Shown here piece by piece: positions 50,750-64,000 of a DNA stretch of 64,000 nt. The first letter of the stretch is position 1. The number at the start of each line of letters is the position of its first letter. The translations under genes and the position numbers were made by a program. The stretch lies in contig JAQFVV010012420.1 of the NCBI GenBank assembly GCA_028023455.1, positions 4,338,001 through 4,402,000 on the forward strand. Direction: 5' to 3'. The DNA is from Epiperipatus broadwayi (taxonomy: Eukaryota > Onychophora > Udeonychophora > Euonychophora > Peripatidae). Under the pieces are notes generated by a model that was not told the DNA's origin, searched no databases, and saw only the letters and a program-made list of their open reading frames with translations.

Positions 50750-51355
50750 GAGTAATCTTTGTTTATTTAAAAAATTCTTAAAATACTTAGGACATGTTAG
50801 AAATCTTACCACAGGCAACCTTCTTTACTGATTTGTGCATTTGTGAAAACAACCTTGTCTATTGCATATCAGTGCATATATCTGCAATCTTTTATTTAGC
50901 AGCACTTTTTATAAAGGACTTTATGATGTATGAGCATTAAAGAAATATTAATCTAATTTTTTTATATACTTATTCTATTTTATACAATATATGCACATGG
51001 TCATATTATTATAGTTATAGTAATATAATTTTAGTAATAAAATTTTCATTATATTCTAATCCAGTTTTTATAAGTAAATATTATTTACATTAAAATAGTC
51101 TAGTAGCTCATTCGCATTATTTTTACAGCTCCATTTATATCCTAAAGTATATACTGAATACAATGTCAATATTCCCATTTGTATTTATCCATAGCTTGAG
51201 AAACTACATTACATTGATAATTAAGAGTCTTACATTATCTGAAAAGTATTACAAATAATATACAGGTAAATATTACTTTCATACTTGTACTGTTATGCTA
51301 GCCACATGTATTCTGTTTCACTATTAGTGATTAGAAGTTTATTAGTATATAATAT
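50750..51355. other. AT-rich spacer
   Basis: No recognisable features. Confidence 0.5.
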
Positions 51356-52080
51356 TGTAGCAGTCAGATTTGTACATTCATGTAACAAAATTCAGAATCC
51401 AGGCAAACTACACCAAAGCTAACCAAATTGAGATAGTGAGATCCCAAATCCAACCAAGCTTCAACTCATTTACCAGTACTCCATGAATTAACACCTTATG
51501 AATGACATTTCTGAGGTTACACTTGGTCTCAATTTCTCTAGTGAACCAGCTCCAAACAGGGAGAAACATGAAACTCAAGAACTGGCCAACAACTTAATTA
51601 ATAGGGTTAAACAAACTACTCTGTATGCTAATTAACATAACTAAAATAATGCATATTCAACATATAAAAACCATTAAAGAATTGAGGTTGGATTGTGGGT
51701 AAACAGACATGAAAGAAGTTTATAATTTAGATAAGTTTATTAAAACAATAAATAAATCAAATGAAAACAAAATAGTATTAATTATATAGGTTAACTACAT
51801 GTGATTAATGCAAGCAGCATTACATAGTGGATAAAATTATTATTACTGTGGTTTCATTTTTAACATTTTAAAATAAATCTATGTGATTTTGTGGTTAATA
51901 AGGTTATTACCTATAATTAATTATTATGCCAGATCCTATTCTCTCATTCTGGTTTGCTAATTTTACAAGTTAATAATCTAGCCAATGTAATTACTATAAA
52001 CATCACTAACATGGTTGCTATATATATATATATATTTCATATGATGGAATTAAAATCCATTATGTTGCCTTCATAAAATA
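51356..52080. mobile_element. Diverged relative of the 26.7-kb insertion (5' part)
   Basis: It begins TGTAGCAGTCAGATTTGTAC and matches the start of the 26685 insert (TGTACCGGTCAGAATTGTA) and then in order: ttcatgtaacaa / ttcatctaacaa, gacatttctgagg / aacatttctgatga, aacttaattaat / cttaactaattgat, tttattaaaac / tttattaaacg, gttgctat. aatat precedes it, as aatac precedes the other copy. CpG has been lost here, so it is older. The 3' end was not found; it may extend to about 54 kb. Confidence 0.6.
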
Positions 52081-52084
52081 CTTT

Positions 52085-52500
52085 AATATAAATAAATATT
52101 ATAGACAACTATACTTGAATTAATAAATAATAAATTTATTTACATCAAATCGATTTTCGTTCAAAATAAACCTTCTTAAGATGAGTCACATATTAATTTA
52201 GTACACACTTATTGTTCAAATTAAATCTTAAAAATTATTAAAATTTTCAATGTTTAATTAACGACTTACAACTCAACTTCACGGATGCTTGGAGCAAAAT
52301 TCAGAAACTTAGTATCCTTTAACTTTAAAAATAAAGCTTTCATAAAATTATGACAAATCAAGGACACCGTTTATGATATATACTATCAACAATAACATCT
52401 TGAGAAGGTTCATTTTGAACGAAAATCAATTTGATGTAAATAAATTTATTATTTACTAATTCGAATATAGTTGTCTATAATATTTGTTTATTTATATATA
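52085..52500. mobile_element. Inverted-repeat element (MITE-like), ~415 bp
   Basis: Arms 52085-52191 and 52397-52500 are reverse complements over about 105 bp (e.g. gatgtaaataaatttattat against ataataaatttatttacatc). A second small inverted pair, gctcacattattgatata (52506-52523) and tatcaataatgtgagc (52576-52591), and a repeated arm end (52541-52562) follow. No coding capacity. It is inserted in or next to the 51.36-kb element. Confidence 0.75.
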
Positions 52501-52599
52501 TATATGCTCACATTATTGATATATATATATATATATAAATATAGTTGTCTATAATATTTGTTTATATATATATATATCAATAATGTGAGCACATAGTAA

Positions 52600-53080
52600 G
52601 CTCAGATGATGCATATTCAACCTGTTAACCAAAGATTAGAGTTTCAGACTAAGGCTGAATAGTTAATTAAAAAGGAGGAAAGAATTGGTTGCCTTTAGAT
52701 TCACATATATATATGCTATGGTGCTAAATAAAATATTAATAACAAAATTTCATGCAGATAGATAATTATTCACAGGTTTCAGAATTGAATGTGTGGTACC
52801 CTAGGATTAAATGCCTTGCTACTATTAGTGAACATATTTAGATCTGGGAACTCATATAGATGGTCTGGACCCTCATGTTCTAGTTCTAAGAAAGACATCC
52901 ACACTCAAACTAAAGAGTATGGTAGTGACCTCCACTGTAAACCCAATAAGAAGTGCAGCAAGATGTTTTGTACAAATGTACTTAGTAAAAATACATCCAC
53001 AATGCATAAAACAATATAAAGATGTATATTTAAAATTAGCTGCACCTAAACAGATAACCTCTATCTGTTCAACTAACACA
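52600..53080. other. Higher-complexity island with a Cys-rich frame
   Basis: ORF 52789-53019 (plus, 76 aa) is Cys/Ser-rich (contains HCKPNKKCSKMFC), preceded by an acceptor-like cacaggtttcag. An overlapping minus ORF (52873-53079) exists. The DNA is less AT-rich than the flanks. It may be the 3' part of the 51.36-kb element or an old exon; I recognise no protein. Confidence 0.3.
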
Positions 53081-53790
53081 CCCAGGTCTTAAACCAGCAT
53101 AATAATTATGCTAACTAAAAGAGCTAAAATAAATTATAATCTATGTTAAAATACTGAATCTGCACATATAATCATAATTAAAGAGGGAAAAGTATATTTG
53201 ACAGGCATTAATAACATTAACAAATATACCTGTAATATCATTTCTAGCTTGCATATCACTTCTAACTAACAGATATCAAAAAGTCATAAATTATAATAAT
53301 TATAACTAGGCAAACCATAATGAAATATAATGTAAATATAATCAAGGTTAATAATGAGCATGTAGTGATCAGTTATTATCTAACATAATAGGATTTAGAT
53401 AGAGCGATGCAGTAAGCTAAGCAGCATTCTTTATGTATTAAAATAGAGATTTTAATAATTATCTTTCCATAAAAAGTTTACTAAAATTACAATATTCCTG
53501 TCTTGAAATACTTGGCATATTATAACACATATATAAGATAGATTGATAAATGATTAAAACAGATATAGGCATAATTGCAGTAATAAAGTGTTTTTAGATG
53601 AATAATTAATTAGTTGTTACAATTTAGGAAAGTAATTTATATTTACAAAAGTGAATTCAGGCAAGGTTTATACAGATTTAATTTGTATTATTTTAAAGAG
53701 AATTTGAAAAATAAAATGTAAATAAATATTCAATTACATTATATTACCTAGCTAAAATATTAATGGCTACAGATTTAAAGACTGATTAAG
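53081..53790. other. AT-rich spacer
   Basis: No recognisable features. Confidence 0.5.
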
Positions 53791-54060
53791 AGTTATGGCG
53801 TTTTTAAGGAAAGTATTACCAATCTTCTTTTGCAGCTGATACTTTGGGCACAACAACTGATAGGCATAGTGGCACTCTTATCTGAATAGGTGGTCTGATT
53901 AAGTCTCCCATCTCCACGATGATGGTTACACACCATCACAGCATGTAGGATGGGGTTTGAGGACACCATCTTCCTGCAGGAAAATGGAAAATCTATGACC
54001 TCCTACTCTGCCATTTCAAAATAAAAATGGATGCGGATTCAGGTAGCAATGCCTGTTAAT
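53791..54060. other. GC-richer island, exon-like or old repeat
   Basis: A sharp rise in complexity. On the plus strand an acceptor-like cttcttttgcag (AG at 53834-53835) precedes a 15-codon open stretch (DTLGTTTDRHSGTLI, stop at 53883). On the minus strand an acceptor-like ttccattttcctgcag is followed by about 58 open codons starting MVSSNPILHAVMVCNHHRGD. Both cannot be right. A transposable-element fragment is equally plausible. Confidence 0.3.
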
Positions 54061-57000
54061 ATATTATAGAGTAAGCTTAAGAGTGTAAAAAATTAGAATA
54101 TTTATACAATTTTGGGATCCTATAATATTTTATCAACCAGATGGATTTACAGCTGGTAAATCCATTAGGACTTGTTTACCATCTTATTTTTAATTTACAA
54201 AATTGATTTAAACTTTTGTTTAAATTTTAAACCAAGTACTTTTAATTTAACTTGGGCTGTCTTGTTTCCCCAAAGACTTGGCAATAGTTCCAGCTCACTG
54301 GATTTTGTTATTTATAAAATACATTTTGGAAAAATATTATTGTAAAAATAAGATTTAAAATGTTGCACACACACTATATTGACACAAGTGTGTGGGGCAT
54401 GATTTTTGTTTATTACTATTTAATTTAAAATTAAGAATTATAAGAAACTTTTAAATAACATTGTGTTACCTATGTATCATGGTGATATGTGAACTTCATA
54501 CATATACATGCGATTTTTATACAAAATAACAAATTGGTTCATTTAACAAAATAAAATCTATAATTTAAAAGATTTGATTTTAAATAAAATATTCACGCTG
54601 TAATACATACATATAAACGTATAATAGTACAGTTGTTTGTTCACATATATATGTGCATTGATATATATATATAATTGTGTTGACACTTATATACATGTAC
54701 TCAGAGAGGTTTAAATCCAGTACAGATGGAGCTATGGGGAAAAATAGGTGAAACGTCTATGAGGTCAGGAATATACAATTTCAATATATAATAAATGCTG
54801 AATAAATCTTGAGATTGAATATAAATATTAACGTTCCCATGTAATAGTCCAACAGTGCATGCTATTCATATGACAGGTATGTTTTGCTTATTAATTGTAT
54901 TACTATTTTGAAAGGTTAAGCTAAGTATTAGGTAATCACTGCTTGGTAATTGGGGGGGAGGGTAAATAACAAAATGACACCTCAACACCTGACATGATAA
55001 TGATGACTTTGGGCCATAAATTCCATTACAATATACCATATTATGAATTCGTTATGCTTTAAATGTTTGTTGCCCTCTAATTGAGTCCCTAAGCAAAGAT
55101 TTATACATATGGAAGCCATTTACAAATGAATGCAAGTAAATAAAATAGTGATTAAGATAATATTTATGTAATAGTCTATGTATAAGAACAAATCATGAAA
55201 CAAATATTAAAAATTTAAATTTAAAAATGTATGTTTAATAAAAAAATTAGACTAGCACATACTATAATATATTAATTATATAAAAAAGCTTGTCAGAATT
55301 ACAGTGGAATCTCACAATAATAGTTACTCATTTAATACTTATTATAATAGTGTTCATTTTTAAAATATCCACCTCACTATTCTGATGGCTTTTCAGAAAT
55401 AACATTAATATCTGAGACTGAGAAGTAGAATAATACTGCCAAACAATCTTTTAAGAAGGTCCTTCCATTTTTCTATATAGAACATTAGTTCTTGTAAAGT
55501 TATTATATATTGTGTACTAAGTTATACTTTTGTGTTAACTAAATAATATCTAGATCTAATGCTTATTATAAAAAGTCTAAGTGTTCGTTTAAATGATAAA
55601 ATGTGCAATACAATGCAATAAATGCTTTTTTCTTTTTTAAAAAAATGTTGTCAAATTACATTTATAATATAAATAACTACCTTTTAAATGCATAAGTTTG
55701 ATCAAAACATCAATATTTTTTTGCTAATAAGTAAACTAAATTTTTTTTAGATGTTCTCAAAATGATTAATTCATAAAAAATACACAATGAAATATTATTT
55801 TTCAGAATTAGCAATTTTTATAATATCTAAAAATGTAAACAATTTCTAGTTTAATTGCTATCTAAGCAGAAAATGTATTAAAGCTTTAAATTGTATATTT
55901 TATTTTATTTGTATCTATTTGTTACTATAGATTAGGAATGTTTAATTTAAAATATATATGCCAAGCATGATGCATTGTGGGACTAAATGTGTAAAGTGAA
56001 TCTCTAATTACAAAAATAAAAGTATGCTCTATATCTTGAAAAGTAATATTGCAATCAAGAAACAATTTTTGTTAGTACTCTGAAAAAAAAAAAAAATTCA
56101 AATTTAGAGAATCAAAGTAAAAAAATAAAGATTTTTGTTCGCCATTCATTGAAAATGCTAAATGCAGAATGAGCCCATAATAGTTTTTAGCTTTCATTTT
56201 ATAAATGACATTCTTACAATGATGAATTGAATTTGTTTGTTTATATAAGTTTTGCAGTTTTGCACTTTATGAAAATGATTTCCATTCACAAAGTAGATAA
56301 AAATGAAAATAAAGTCATCATCGATTTTTCAAATTTAAAAATGCTTTTTAGCTTTCAATAACAAACTTAACTGCAAATATTAAAAATCTGGTGAAAGCAA
56401 AATAGAAGTCTCATTAAAGTAAACAATATTTAATTTTTTTTTTCTGAAGTATATTATCATAATTTTTTAAAAAAGGAGCTAAGTATAATTTATCCATATT
56501 AATATATTTTACATAAAAATTGCAATAGAAGAGCAAAAATTGTACAGAATAATTGAACTCATGCTTTAAATAATTAACACATGAATTATAAAACATTGGC
56601 CACCAGTAAAAGTATGCAACATATTTATTTGCCTTCTTGTTGCTTAATATATAATAACACTAACATCTAGCTTTGTTGTCATGAGTAAAACTAAAAGTAA
56701 TAATCGATTTAATGACAAAAGTCATTCTGTAGTATAGTCTGGTTGCTTGCTGTTATTGTAATGCAATATGGTTTTGTCTAATGCAGAATTACAAATAGTT
56801 TTTTTTTTCTCAAATTTATTCTAACAAAGAAAAAAAAAGATAGATTGAGAAGATTTTGTAAAAATTAATATAACGTCTTATGCATTTAAAGAATTGCTAC
56901 AGACATTTGTTTCTAGCAGAAAAAAGGTATGAGAAGCACCCAAACTCATGAGAAATGATGAACATTAAATGGGTTACCATGATAATATTAAACCAGGAAT

Positions 57001-60000
57001 TGAAATGGGTTTAAAACAACAACAACAAAAAAAGGATTTTAAATTTAAATTTATTATTAATAGTTTTTTTGTTTGTTTGATATGAAATATAAATGCTATG
57101 TTTTCTAGTTAGTAATAATTGAAATAATTTTATATGCAATGTGGTATATAAGATTAAAAGGTATTAATCTTTTTATTATTCATTCTTGTTTAAAAAAAGT
57201 ATGCTTAAAAGTATAAAGAGAGTATACATGAATTATATGAAAGAGTGTGTGGAGTATAATATTTTAACTTTATATTTTAGCTGGTACAGTGTGTATATAT
57301 TTAAAAAATAATTCAGTGTGGTAAAATGTGCTGTAGAGATAATTCAAATGTATTATCATAAAATATATTGGACAAAGGAAAATGAATTAGTGGTGATAAA
57401 TAAAAATTTATAGGATTCTATGAAAATAAAATAAACATATTATAAAATGTAATGTTATTTGTGAGTCATGATCTCATTTGTTATAAAGACAAAAAAGTAT
57501 CATATTGATAATGATAAAGGTAGACTATTTGTTTTGTAACATGATCTCAAATGTGGATAGAAAATATTTAATGGAAAGATTATATTATATTATTAGTCTA
57601 TAGGTAGTATGATAATAGATGCTGAAGATACAGTAAGGAAAAAAATGGGCTGAAGTTCCAGGATAGGATATAGAAATATCCTGAAGAACTGATTGAATAG
57701 TTGAATGGAATAAACTTTGCAATACCCATATAGATTATTAGAAAGAGGTGGGAGGAATTTCTTTAAAGGCATGAGTGTAGTACATACCGTAAGTGCTTGA
57801 TGATTAAGTCAGGATAAAATTGGTGTAATATCATTAGGAAAATGATTACTTGTCAAAATATGACACCTCATAAATAAAGGAAACCTCTATTCCTCTATTT
57901 TGACATAGTATTTTTGGATAAATTCAGTTTCTTATCTATGAAGTTTTCAACTAAATCAAAATAGAGAAGGCATCAAATGTTGACTAAATATTTCAAGAAT
58001 TTTTAGTTTGTCTTCCCAAGTTTTGACAGATTAGCCTAAAAATAGTAAGACCATATACAGAATAAATATTTTATATTTGAATAAATTATTATATGAATCA
58101 TGATACATGAGATCAAAGATAAACAGAAAATATAAGTGATAGTTAGAGAATGAATGTATAAAATGAATAACATTATAGGAAAAAGAGTCCTTAATTTCAC
58201 TATTCATTTTGAATACATCATAAATGTTGTTTTATTTTTATTTTTTGTAACATTACTACAGCAGGAACAATTTTGTTGATAAGATTCTAGTGCAATATTT
58301 TTATACCAATTTTGAATATAAAATATAATTTAAATATCGGGAGTTAAAAAATATCAGGTAAATAAGGAAAGATGATAATCTGTCAGGTTCATTAAACAAT
58401 TCACTTCTGTAATATCATCCTTTCTGGAAATAGTATAAAGAGTATTAAATTCTATTTATTATGCTTGCTAATTCAAAATAATCCATATTTAACACAGTAA
58501 TGTTTTAAAGATTACCTATACCTTGGATATTTATTATATTAACTATTTATCTGGAAAACCAACAATGCAAGTGGCCTTTAAATATTTCTTCATAATCCAT
58601 TACCCTTTGAATATTATTCAAATATTTAACATGGATAATTCTTAATACAATTTCTTTGGCACTGGATATACATTCATAGTTTGTTATAAGTAGAAAATTA
58701 ATTTCTTTAAATAGATGCTACATAAAATTTTAACTAAAATTTTAGCCTTCAGTATTCCATTACCTTGGGATATAAAATAAATGCATTCATTTATCAATCT
58801 TTAATCAATGATATCAATAATTCTGATCATATCTCTGATAAAGCACATAGTTTATTATTCATAACAAAACGATTTTCATTACTTTGAAACAAAATTTGTT
58901 TCTTTAGCAACAAGTTTATACCAAGATATATTTGAGTTAAATAAATTATTTTTTAAAATGTTTCCTTTAATAATCAAAGAAGAGATTAATTTAAACAATT
59001 GAGACTGATAGACATTCTTTCTTGATGTGAAGGAAATAATTATTTTCTAATAGTTTCTGAAAAATAAATACCAGCAACTTGTTTGAAATTAAGAAATATA
59101 ATTTTGCAAATATTTACCATTACTTTTCAATTGAAAAAAATCCAGCGATTGATTGTATAAAATAGTAAGACAGCATTCTACAAACCAATTTGTCTATTAT
59201 TTATTAACATTTGACTATAATATATGAGCTTTCTTGAAATAAAGAATTAATTAATTAATCGATGATGTTTTCTAGTTATTTGTTATTGTCCATTCTTCTC
59301 TTAAAATGATGAGAAGTCAGATGCCTAACAAAGGAATCTTCCTATGGGTAAGTTCAGTCTTCCATAAAATAGATGAAAACAAAATTGCTATTTAAAGTTT
59401 TGAACCTGTTTAGATGCTATATGCACTGAAAATTGATAGTGACTTTCTGGATTTTCCAAACTTCAATTTTTATACCAGTTACCATAAGGTCTGAATGACA
59501 TAATATTCTCCATCATGCCTTGGGGTTTCTTGGTTTTTTGGGGGTAGATTATTAAAGTGTTTGCTGCTAAAAATGTTATATTTAAGATTTTTAAACCAAG
59601 GCAGTAAACACTTTTATTTCTGGGTTTTTAAAAAAAATATTTTACAAATATTTATTCAAATAAATGAATCAAAACTATAAAGTTCTCAGATAATTATTTC
59701 AAAGAAATTTAAATTGACTTTTAAATAAATAATATATTATTTAGAATTAATTTTTACTACATTTAAATACATAAACACATACAGAAATTATAAAATGTAA
59801 GAATTGTTTATTCTACACATAAATAAGACTGTAAGGTTGAGTTTATAATTCTATTATATATTTATATTTTTGAATTATTTGTTTTGTGTGTGTGCACTTT
59901 TTTTTTTTATCTATTTATACAATTGATGGTTTTATTCTTAATAAAAATAGCAACGGAAGCATACCTATTGCTTTATATGAAAATAGATGACTATTTTAAA

Positions 60001-60738
60001 AAAAACTGAGTAAAAAGCCATTTAAAATGCCGATTTCTTATAAGCAATGGTATTAAACATGCTAATGATTATATTCTATCCTCCACAACCAATGATAGTG
60101 ATGAATACATTTGATTAACTATTAAATTTAAAGCAAATAAAATTTTTACAGTTGTAAGTTTATGATAATCAATTTATAGTGGTGCTGTAATGTTACAATG
60201 TATATGTGTTGCTTTATGAAGCAATAAGAGAATAAGAGAAAATAATGATTAAATAAAGAAAAAGGTCTAAAATGTTGCAATGCAAGGCCAGGTATTCATT
60301 TTAATTAAAAATGGATGAATAGATAATATTAATGTCATTTTAATCTCATGTTGGTGCAATAAAAGTGATCTTGAGATAGTTAACATGAGATATGATGGAT
60401 CAATATGGATGACTATTTTTTCATATTCATTTCTGGAAAGTGGAAGAAAATTCTGATATTTCAGATATTTCAGCAATTTTTAGTTGGCATATTTCATTTT
60501 TTAATAGTTCTTAGTATTTACTTGCAGTGAATGCTTTTATCACTTTACTTTTTAATTTAAAGTTGTGTATGTCCATTTATTCACTGATTTGATTAAACAG
60601 TGATATGCTATAAAAATTACAACATTTGATGGCATAATCAGTTAATTTTTGTAGAGTGTTTTTTGACTTCACATTAGAATAGAAAATATGTTTATTTTAA
60701 AATCATATTAATTAAGTAAACAATTTAATATTTTAAAG
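54061..60738. other. Long AT-rich stretch with no recognised gene
   Basis: No ORF resembles a protein. A G-run (54950-54958), TA/CA microsatellites (54646-54695) and poly-A/T tracts are the only local features. Confidence 0.5.
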
Positions 60739-61578
60739 CAGGGATGGGTAAAATTTTCTGACAACATATTATATGGATTGTTATAAAGTCTCTAATTGGC
60801 TGCATGCAAAAATAATGTTTTTATTTTCCAATACAAAGTATTACTATCAGACCAGAAACTGATTTTGTATTCTTCGTAAATTTTTACAAAATAAAGCTTC
60901 TAAAATCTCTTTCAAGCAACTTTATGTTAATGTGTGGCATTGTATATATGTTTATGTTAGTATGTGAATAAATTTTGTTCCCAAAATAACTCAAGAATGA
61001 AATAAAAATTTATAATGAAACTTTGGTGCTACAATCTTTGCAAGCCAATTTAGACACCTATTGTTGGATAATAATATCCATTAATGGGAACCTCTGATTT
61101 GAAGTAGCTTTTAGTTTACTAATAATTTGAAAATTAATGTAATATGTAAAAAAAAATTGACAAAAAATATTCAGATACAAAATTTAAGACATTTTTGTCT
61201 GAAATCATTTCCGGTAAAATTTATTGTTTTTGAAATATATCATATAATTGGCAGAACTCAAGACTTGTAATAACTTGTTTGAAATTCATTTTATGAAAAA
61301 CTTTGATGAAAATAGTGTAGAATTACAAACCTAATAAATTTTGTTTGAAACATTTTTCAGTAGGTGCTTTATTTTCAAGATATAATGAAGATTATAAAAA
61401 AATATTTTCATGATAAGTCATACACATATTTTATGAAAACATTATTGAACAAAGTAGATTCAGAATGATAGGTTAAATCATTTTACTTTATTTTCTGTGG
61501 TAAAATTTAAAAAAATCTCACATTTGTGCATTATTGTGAGCCATATGTGGCCCATGGGCTGTAATTTGTCCATCACTG
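60739..61578. mobile_element. hAT-type MITE, 840 bp
   Basis: The left end is CAGGGATGGGTAAAATT. The right end, reverse-complemented, is CAGTGATGGACAAATTAC, followed by AGCCCATGGGCCACATATGG. It is flanked by 8-bp repeats ttttaaag (60731-60738) and ctttaaag (61579-61586), 7 of 8 matching. No transposase. It is a different family from the MITE at 14226 but uses nearly the same target word. Confidence 0.85.
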
Positions 61579-61589
61579 CTTTAAAGTGA

Positions 61590-62775
61590 TTAAACATTCT
61601 TTTTACATTAATAGAATTTAAGTACTGCTTACTGTTATACTTGTAATGATAAATAAAATAGAAAATCATATAATATTAAAATACTAGCCAGTAAAAAAGA
61701 AACAAAATTTTATTAAAATTCTTCAATGTTCATGGTTTCATCTATTAATAGATAGATCTTTTCAAGTGAAATTCAACAAGATATAAACAACAAGATGATC
61801 ATGGACGAATTTTTTGCTAGTATTATAATGTTATACGGTTTTCTATTTTATTAATAGAAATGTACACAGCAGCACATTTAATGATCTTTTCCAAATCAGA
61901 TTTACTTCTGAGAATCTCATGAAAAATGATATAATTAATAACTAAAAATCATTTAATTATTGCTATGTGGATAATTAAAAAATAAACAATACTATAAGAG
62001 ATCCCAGATATCACCCTAAAATGAATAAATAAAGACCAGATGATAAGACTAATAAATTTAATAAATGATTATTTACAATCCACCATCACATTAACAGATA
62101 ATGCATATATTTGAAATACACAAGTATATATATTTTCTTTACAACTAAAATATTTACAAAAATAATACTATAGTTCTTATATGGCCTGCACAATGTTTCC
62201 CTAAATTCAGTTGTTGACTTAATAGGAGGAGGGAGATATCCTGAAATGAGTTATGCATCTGATAAATTCTATAACTCTCTGATTGATTAACAAGTAGTTA
62301 TAATTAATTTTAAATATTCTAAAACAACAATAAAAATGGCACATTTAAAAATCGTTAATCTATAAAGGTAATTTATTAAAAAGAAATTCAAGAATTAGAT
62401 TTTAATTAAAACTAATTACAAAGTTTATCCTCTGTCAAAATATTATATTAATCTTCTAATGATATTAAAATGTTAATAACATTGATTTAATATGTTTTCC
62501 TGAAGGTTTGTGATGATGGTGTTCTAGTTGTATTTTTATATTGGACTATATGTTCAATTGATAAAATACAAAAATATTGGATAGTGAAGAAAAAATACAA
62601 AGAAGAAAATTTAAAGAAGCTGCTCACATGACAATAGCAAAAAAGCCCATAAGCCAATCTAGTGTGACTATACATAATGTATGGAAATCAATAAACAATT
62701 TTGCTCTTAGGAAAAAGTGGAGAAATCATGAGGAACCTCATAGATAAGTATATAAAATTTCTACAGATTGTTGCC
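61590..62775. other. AT-rich stretch
   Basis: No recognisable features. The ORF at 62487-62675 is not protein-like. Confidence 0.5.
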
Positions 62776-62995
62776 TTTGGCAGGATGGCTCAGTTGGTTA
62801 GAATGCTACCTTAATATTCAATACCCAAGAATCTAAGAGTCCAGGTTCGAATCCCATGCTAGTACTGTCACTGGTCAGGCCAGGAACACCTGAAGAAGAG
62901 GGAAGAATAATACCTCTTGAAACATTGTGCACATATTATCCTGCTTGGTGTGCTAATACTAACACTTGAATGTATTGGAATATTTAAATAAACTT
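62776..62995 (+). mobile_element. tRNA-headed SINE with hammerhead-like box order
   Basis: The tRNA-like head has an A box (tggctcagttggt, 62786-62798) and a perfect B box (ggttcgaatcc, 62844-62854). The tRNA is not foldable because the anticodon region is expanded (ttaatattcaatacccaaga). The body reads GTC (62867-62869), CTGAAGA (62890-62896), a hairpin agagg/cctct, then GAAA (62919-62922), the box order of a type III hammerhead. The stem I junction does not pair properly. The tail tatttaaataaacttaaatt is AT-rich. SINE identity is good; the ribozyme idea is weak. Confidence 0.65.
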
Positions 62996-62999
62996 AAAT

Positions 63000-64000
63000 T
63001 TTTCTAAAGACAATCAATAAGCATATTAGATATGGAAATAGTTCAATATAAAAATACGATTGATTTAATATCTTTATACTTCGATTGTACATTACTTTAT
63101 ATATATATATTAGTACACATCACATGTGAATGTGTATACATATTACATTCTTTATCTATTGAAGTTATTCTATTGCTTTCCATCCTTCATATAATAAACA
63201 TTTATTTAATACAGCAATTTTTATGTAACATTTCTTAATGGTACTGATGGATAGTTGATATCTAAAATTTTCTGAAATTTTTTTATTGAGAATAAAATTA
63301 TTTCATAAAAATTAGTAAATCAAATATTTCTTATTTTAAATTACTTTTATCATTCATTCTCAGCAGATCTTTAATATAAACATGGATAATATTTGGGTAA
63401 ACACACACACGCACATTTTCTTCAATTTTACATTTCAGAAAATAAACTATTATATTAACTTCCTTTTAAATAGATTCAGTAAAGGATAAATATGAAAAAT
63501 AATTATTGTTATCTTACAATAGATTTTGAAGAAATTGAAAGACCATTTCAGGTTATCTTCCCAAAGGATATTAAAAGATACAATAAAAATATATATTCAG
63601 AAAAAAAGAGAATGATTTAGAATGTTACTTTATTCAAACAACAAACAAAAATACATTATAGTAAAAATAATTAAGTTGATATTAATAACAAATAAAAACT
63701 TACACCTGAGAAAATTTCTAAAAATAAAATACAAGTCAGCAAAGACTTAAACTAAAAAAAAAGAAATATCTTCATATATTAATAACTTTCAGAAAGAAAG
63801 AATTAGGAACAAGAGTATTATGATTTAGTTTTATATCTGAAAGGCCTAGTAGTATAGTGTCTAACATGTCTATCTGCAATGCCTGACTGTGTTTAAATAT
63901 AGATTAAACTTTTTTTTTCCATATAAGTTTGCTTAAACTTTTTGTTTCATATAGTTAGCCTACTGCCATTCTAGTTAACCAACTAATTATTGGTCAATAA
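63000..64000. other. AT-rich stretch to window end
   Basis: No gene. At 63842-63882, cctagtagtatagtgtctaa followed by catgtctatctgcaatgc looks like the 5' half of a tRNA-derived SINE, with no B box. Confidence 0.45.

Noticed and set aside
62776-62859. Functional tRNA gene
   Set aside because: A and B boxes are good but the anticodon arm is expanded and the acceptor stem does not pair; a SINE head explains it.

Overview
The window looks like non-genic, repeat-dense nuclear DNA from an invertebrate animal with a very A+T-rich genome. By eye roughly three quarters of the bases are A or T, and CpG is scarce except in a few young-looking inserts. There is no prokaryotic architecture: no operons, no ribosome binding sites, no dense long ORFs. 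Every recognisable protein fragment belongs to a eukaryotic mobile element: an RTE-type LINE, a second non-LTR retrotransposon, a Penelope-like element with a GIY-YIG domain, a ZBED5-like hAT transposase, and two retrotransposon Gag relics. The phylum cannot be fixed from the sequence. A mollusc or another lophotrochozoan is a guess only.

Layout. 1-3.8 kb: featureless AT-rich DNA. 3.8-16.7 kb: a heavily nested old LTR retrotransposon. Two diverged copies of a ~1.25 kb sequence act as LTRs around a ~3.1 kb interior with a broken gag. The 5' LTR carries a 970-bp near-perfect palindrome with a 17-bp target duplication. The 3' LTR is split by a 3.2-kb RTE LINE (11-bp target duplication), by a ~0.94-kb unidentified insert and by a 5'-truncated Penelope-like element that itself holds a 767-bp hAT MITE. 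16.7-21.2 kb: AT-rich DNA with a hAT transposase C-terminus. 21.2-24.4 kb: a broken non-LTR retrotransposon lying between ~60-bp inverted repeats. 25.0-29.9 kb: four ~445-nt repeat units in a head-to-head arrangement. Each carries what reads as a type I hammerhead ribozyme core, which makes this a likely retrozyme-like array. One unit holds a tRNA-derived SINE and another is split by a 3.17-kb ORF-less, CpG-retaining insert. 30.7-34.4 kb: an (ATT)/(AAT) microsatellite, a ~123-bp minisatellite, retroelement coding relics and a second Gag relic. 36.6-37.8 kb: a DNA transposon with terminal inverted repeats. 45.4-46.1 kb: a recent ~315-bp tandem duplication. 49.56 kb: one candidate terminal coding exon of a host gene. 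50.7-54 kb: a SINE, a second member of the 26.7-kb insert family, an inverted-repeat element and two exon-like islands. 60.7-61.6 kb: a second hAT MITE. 62.8 kb: a tRNA-headed SINE.

The elements suggest dependencies between families. The hammerhead repeats have no protein and would need a retrotransposition partner; Penelope-like elements are the usual suspect and a fragment of one lies 9 kb away. The hAT MITEs need a hAT transposase and a hAT fragment is also present. The tRNA-Gly-derived SINEs need a LINE. All coding relics contain stops or frameshifts, so nothing in the window looks autonomous now. The most noteworthy signals are the hammerhead-bearing array, the fresh palindrome, the CpG-rich insert and the possible exon.
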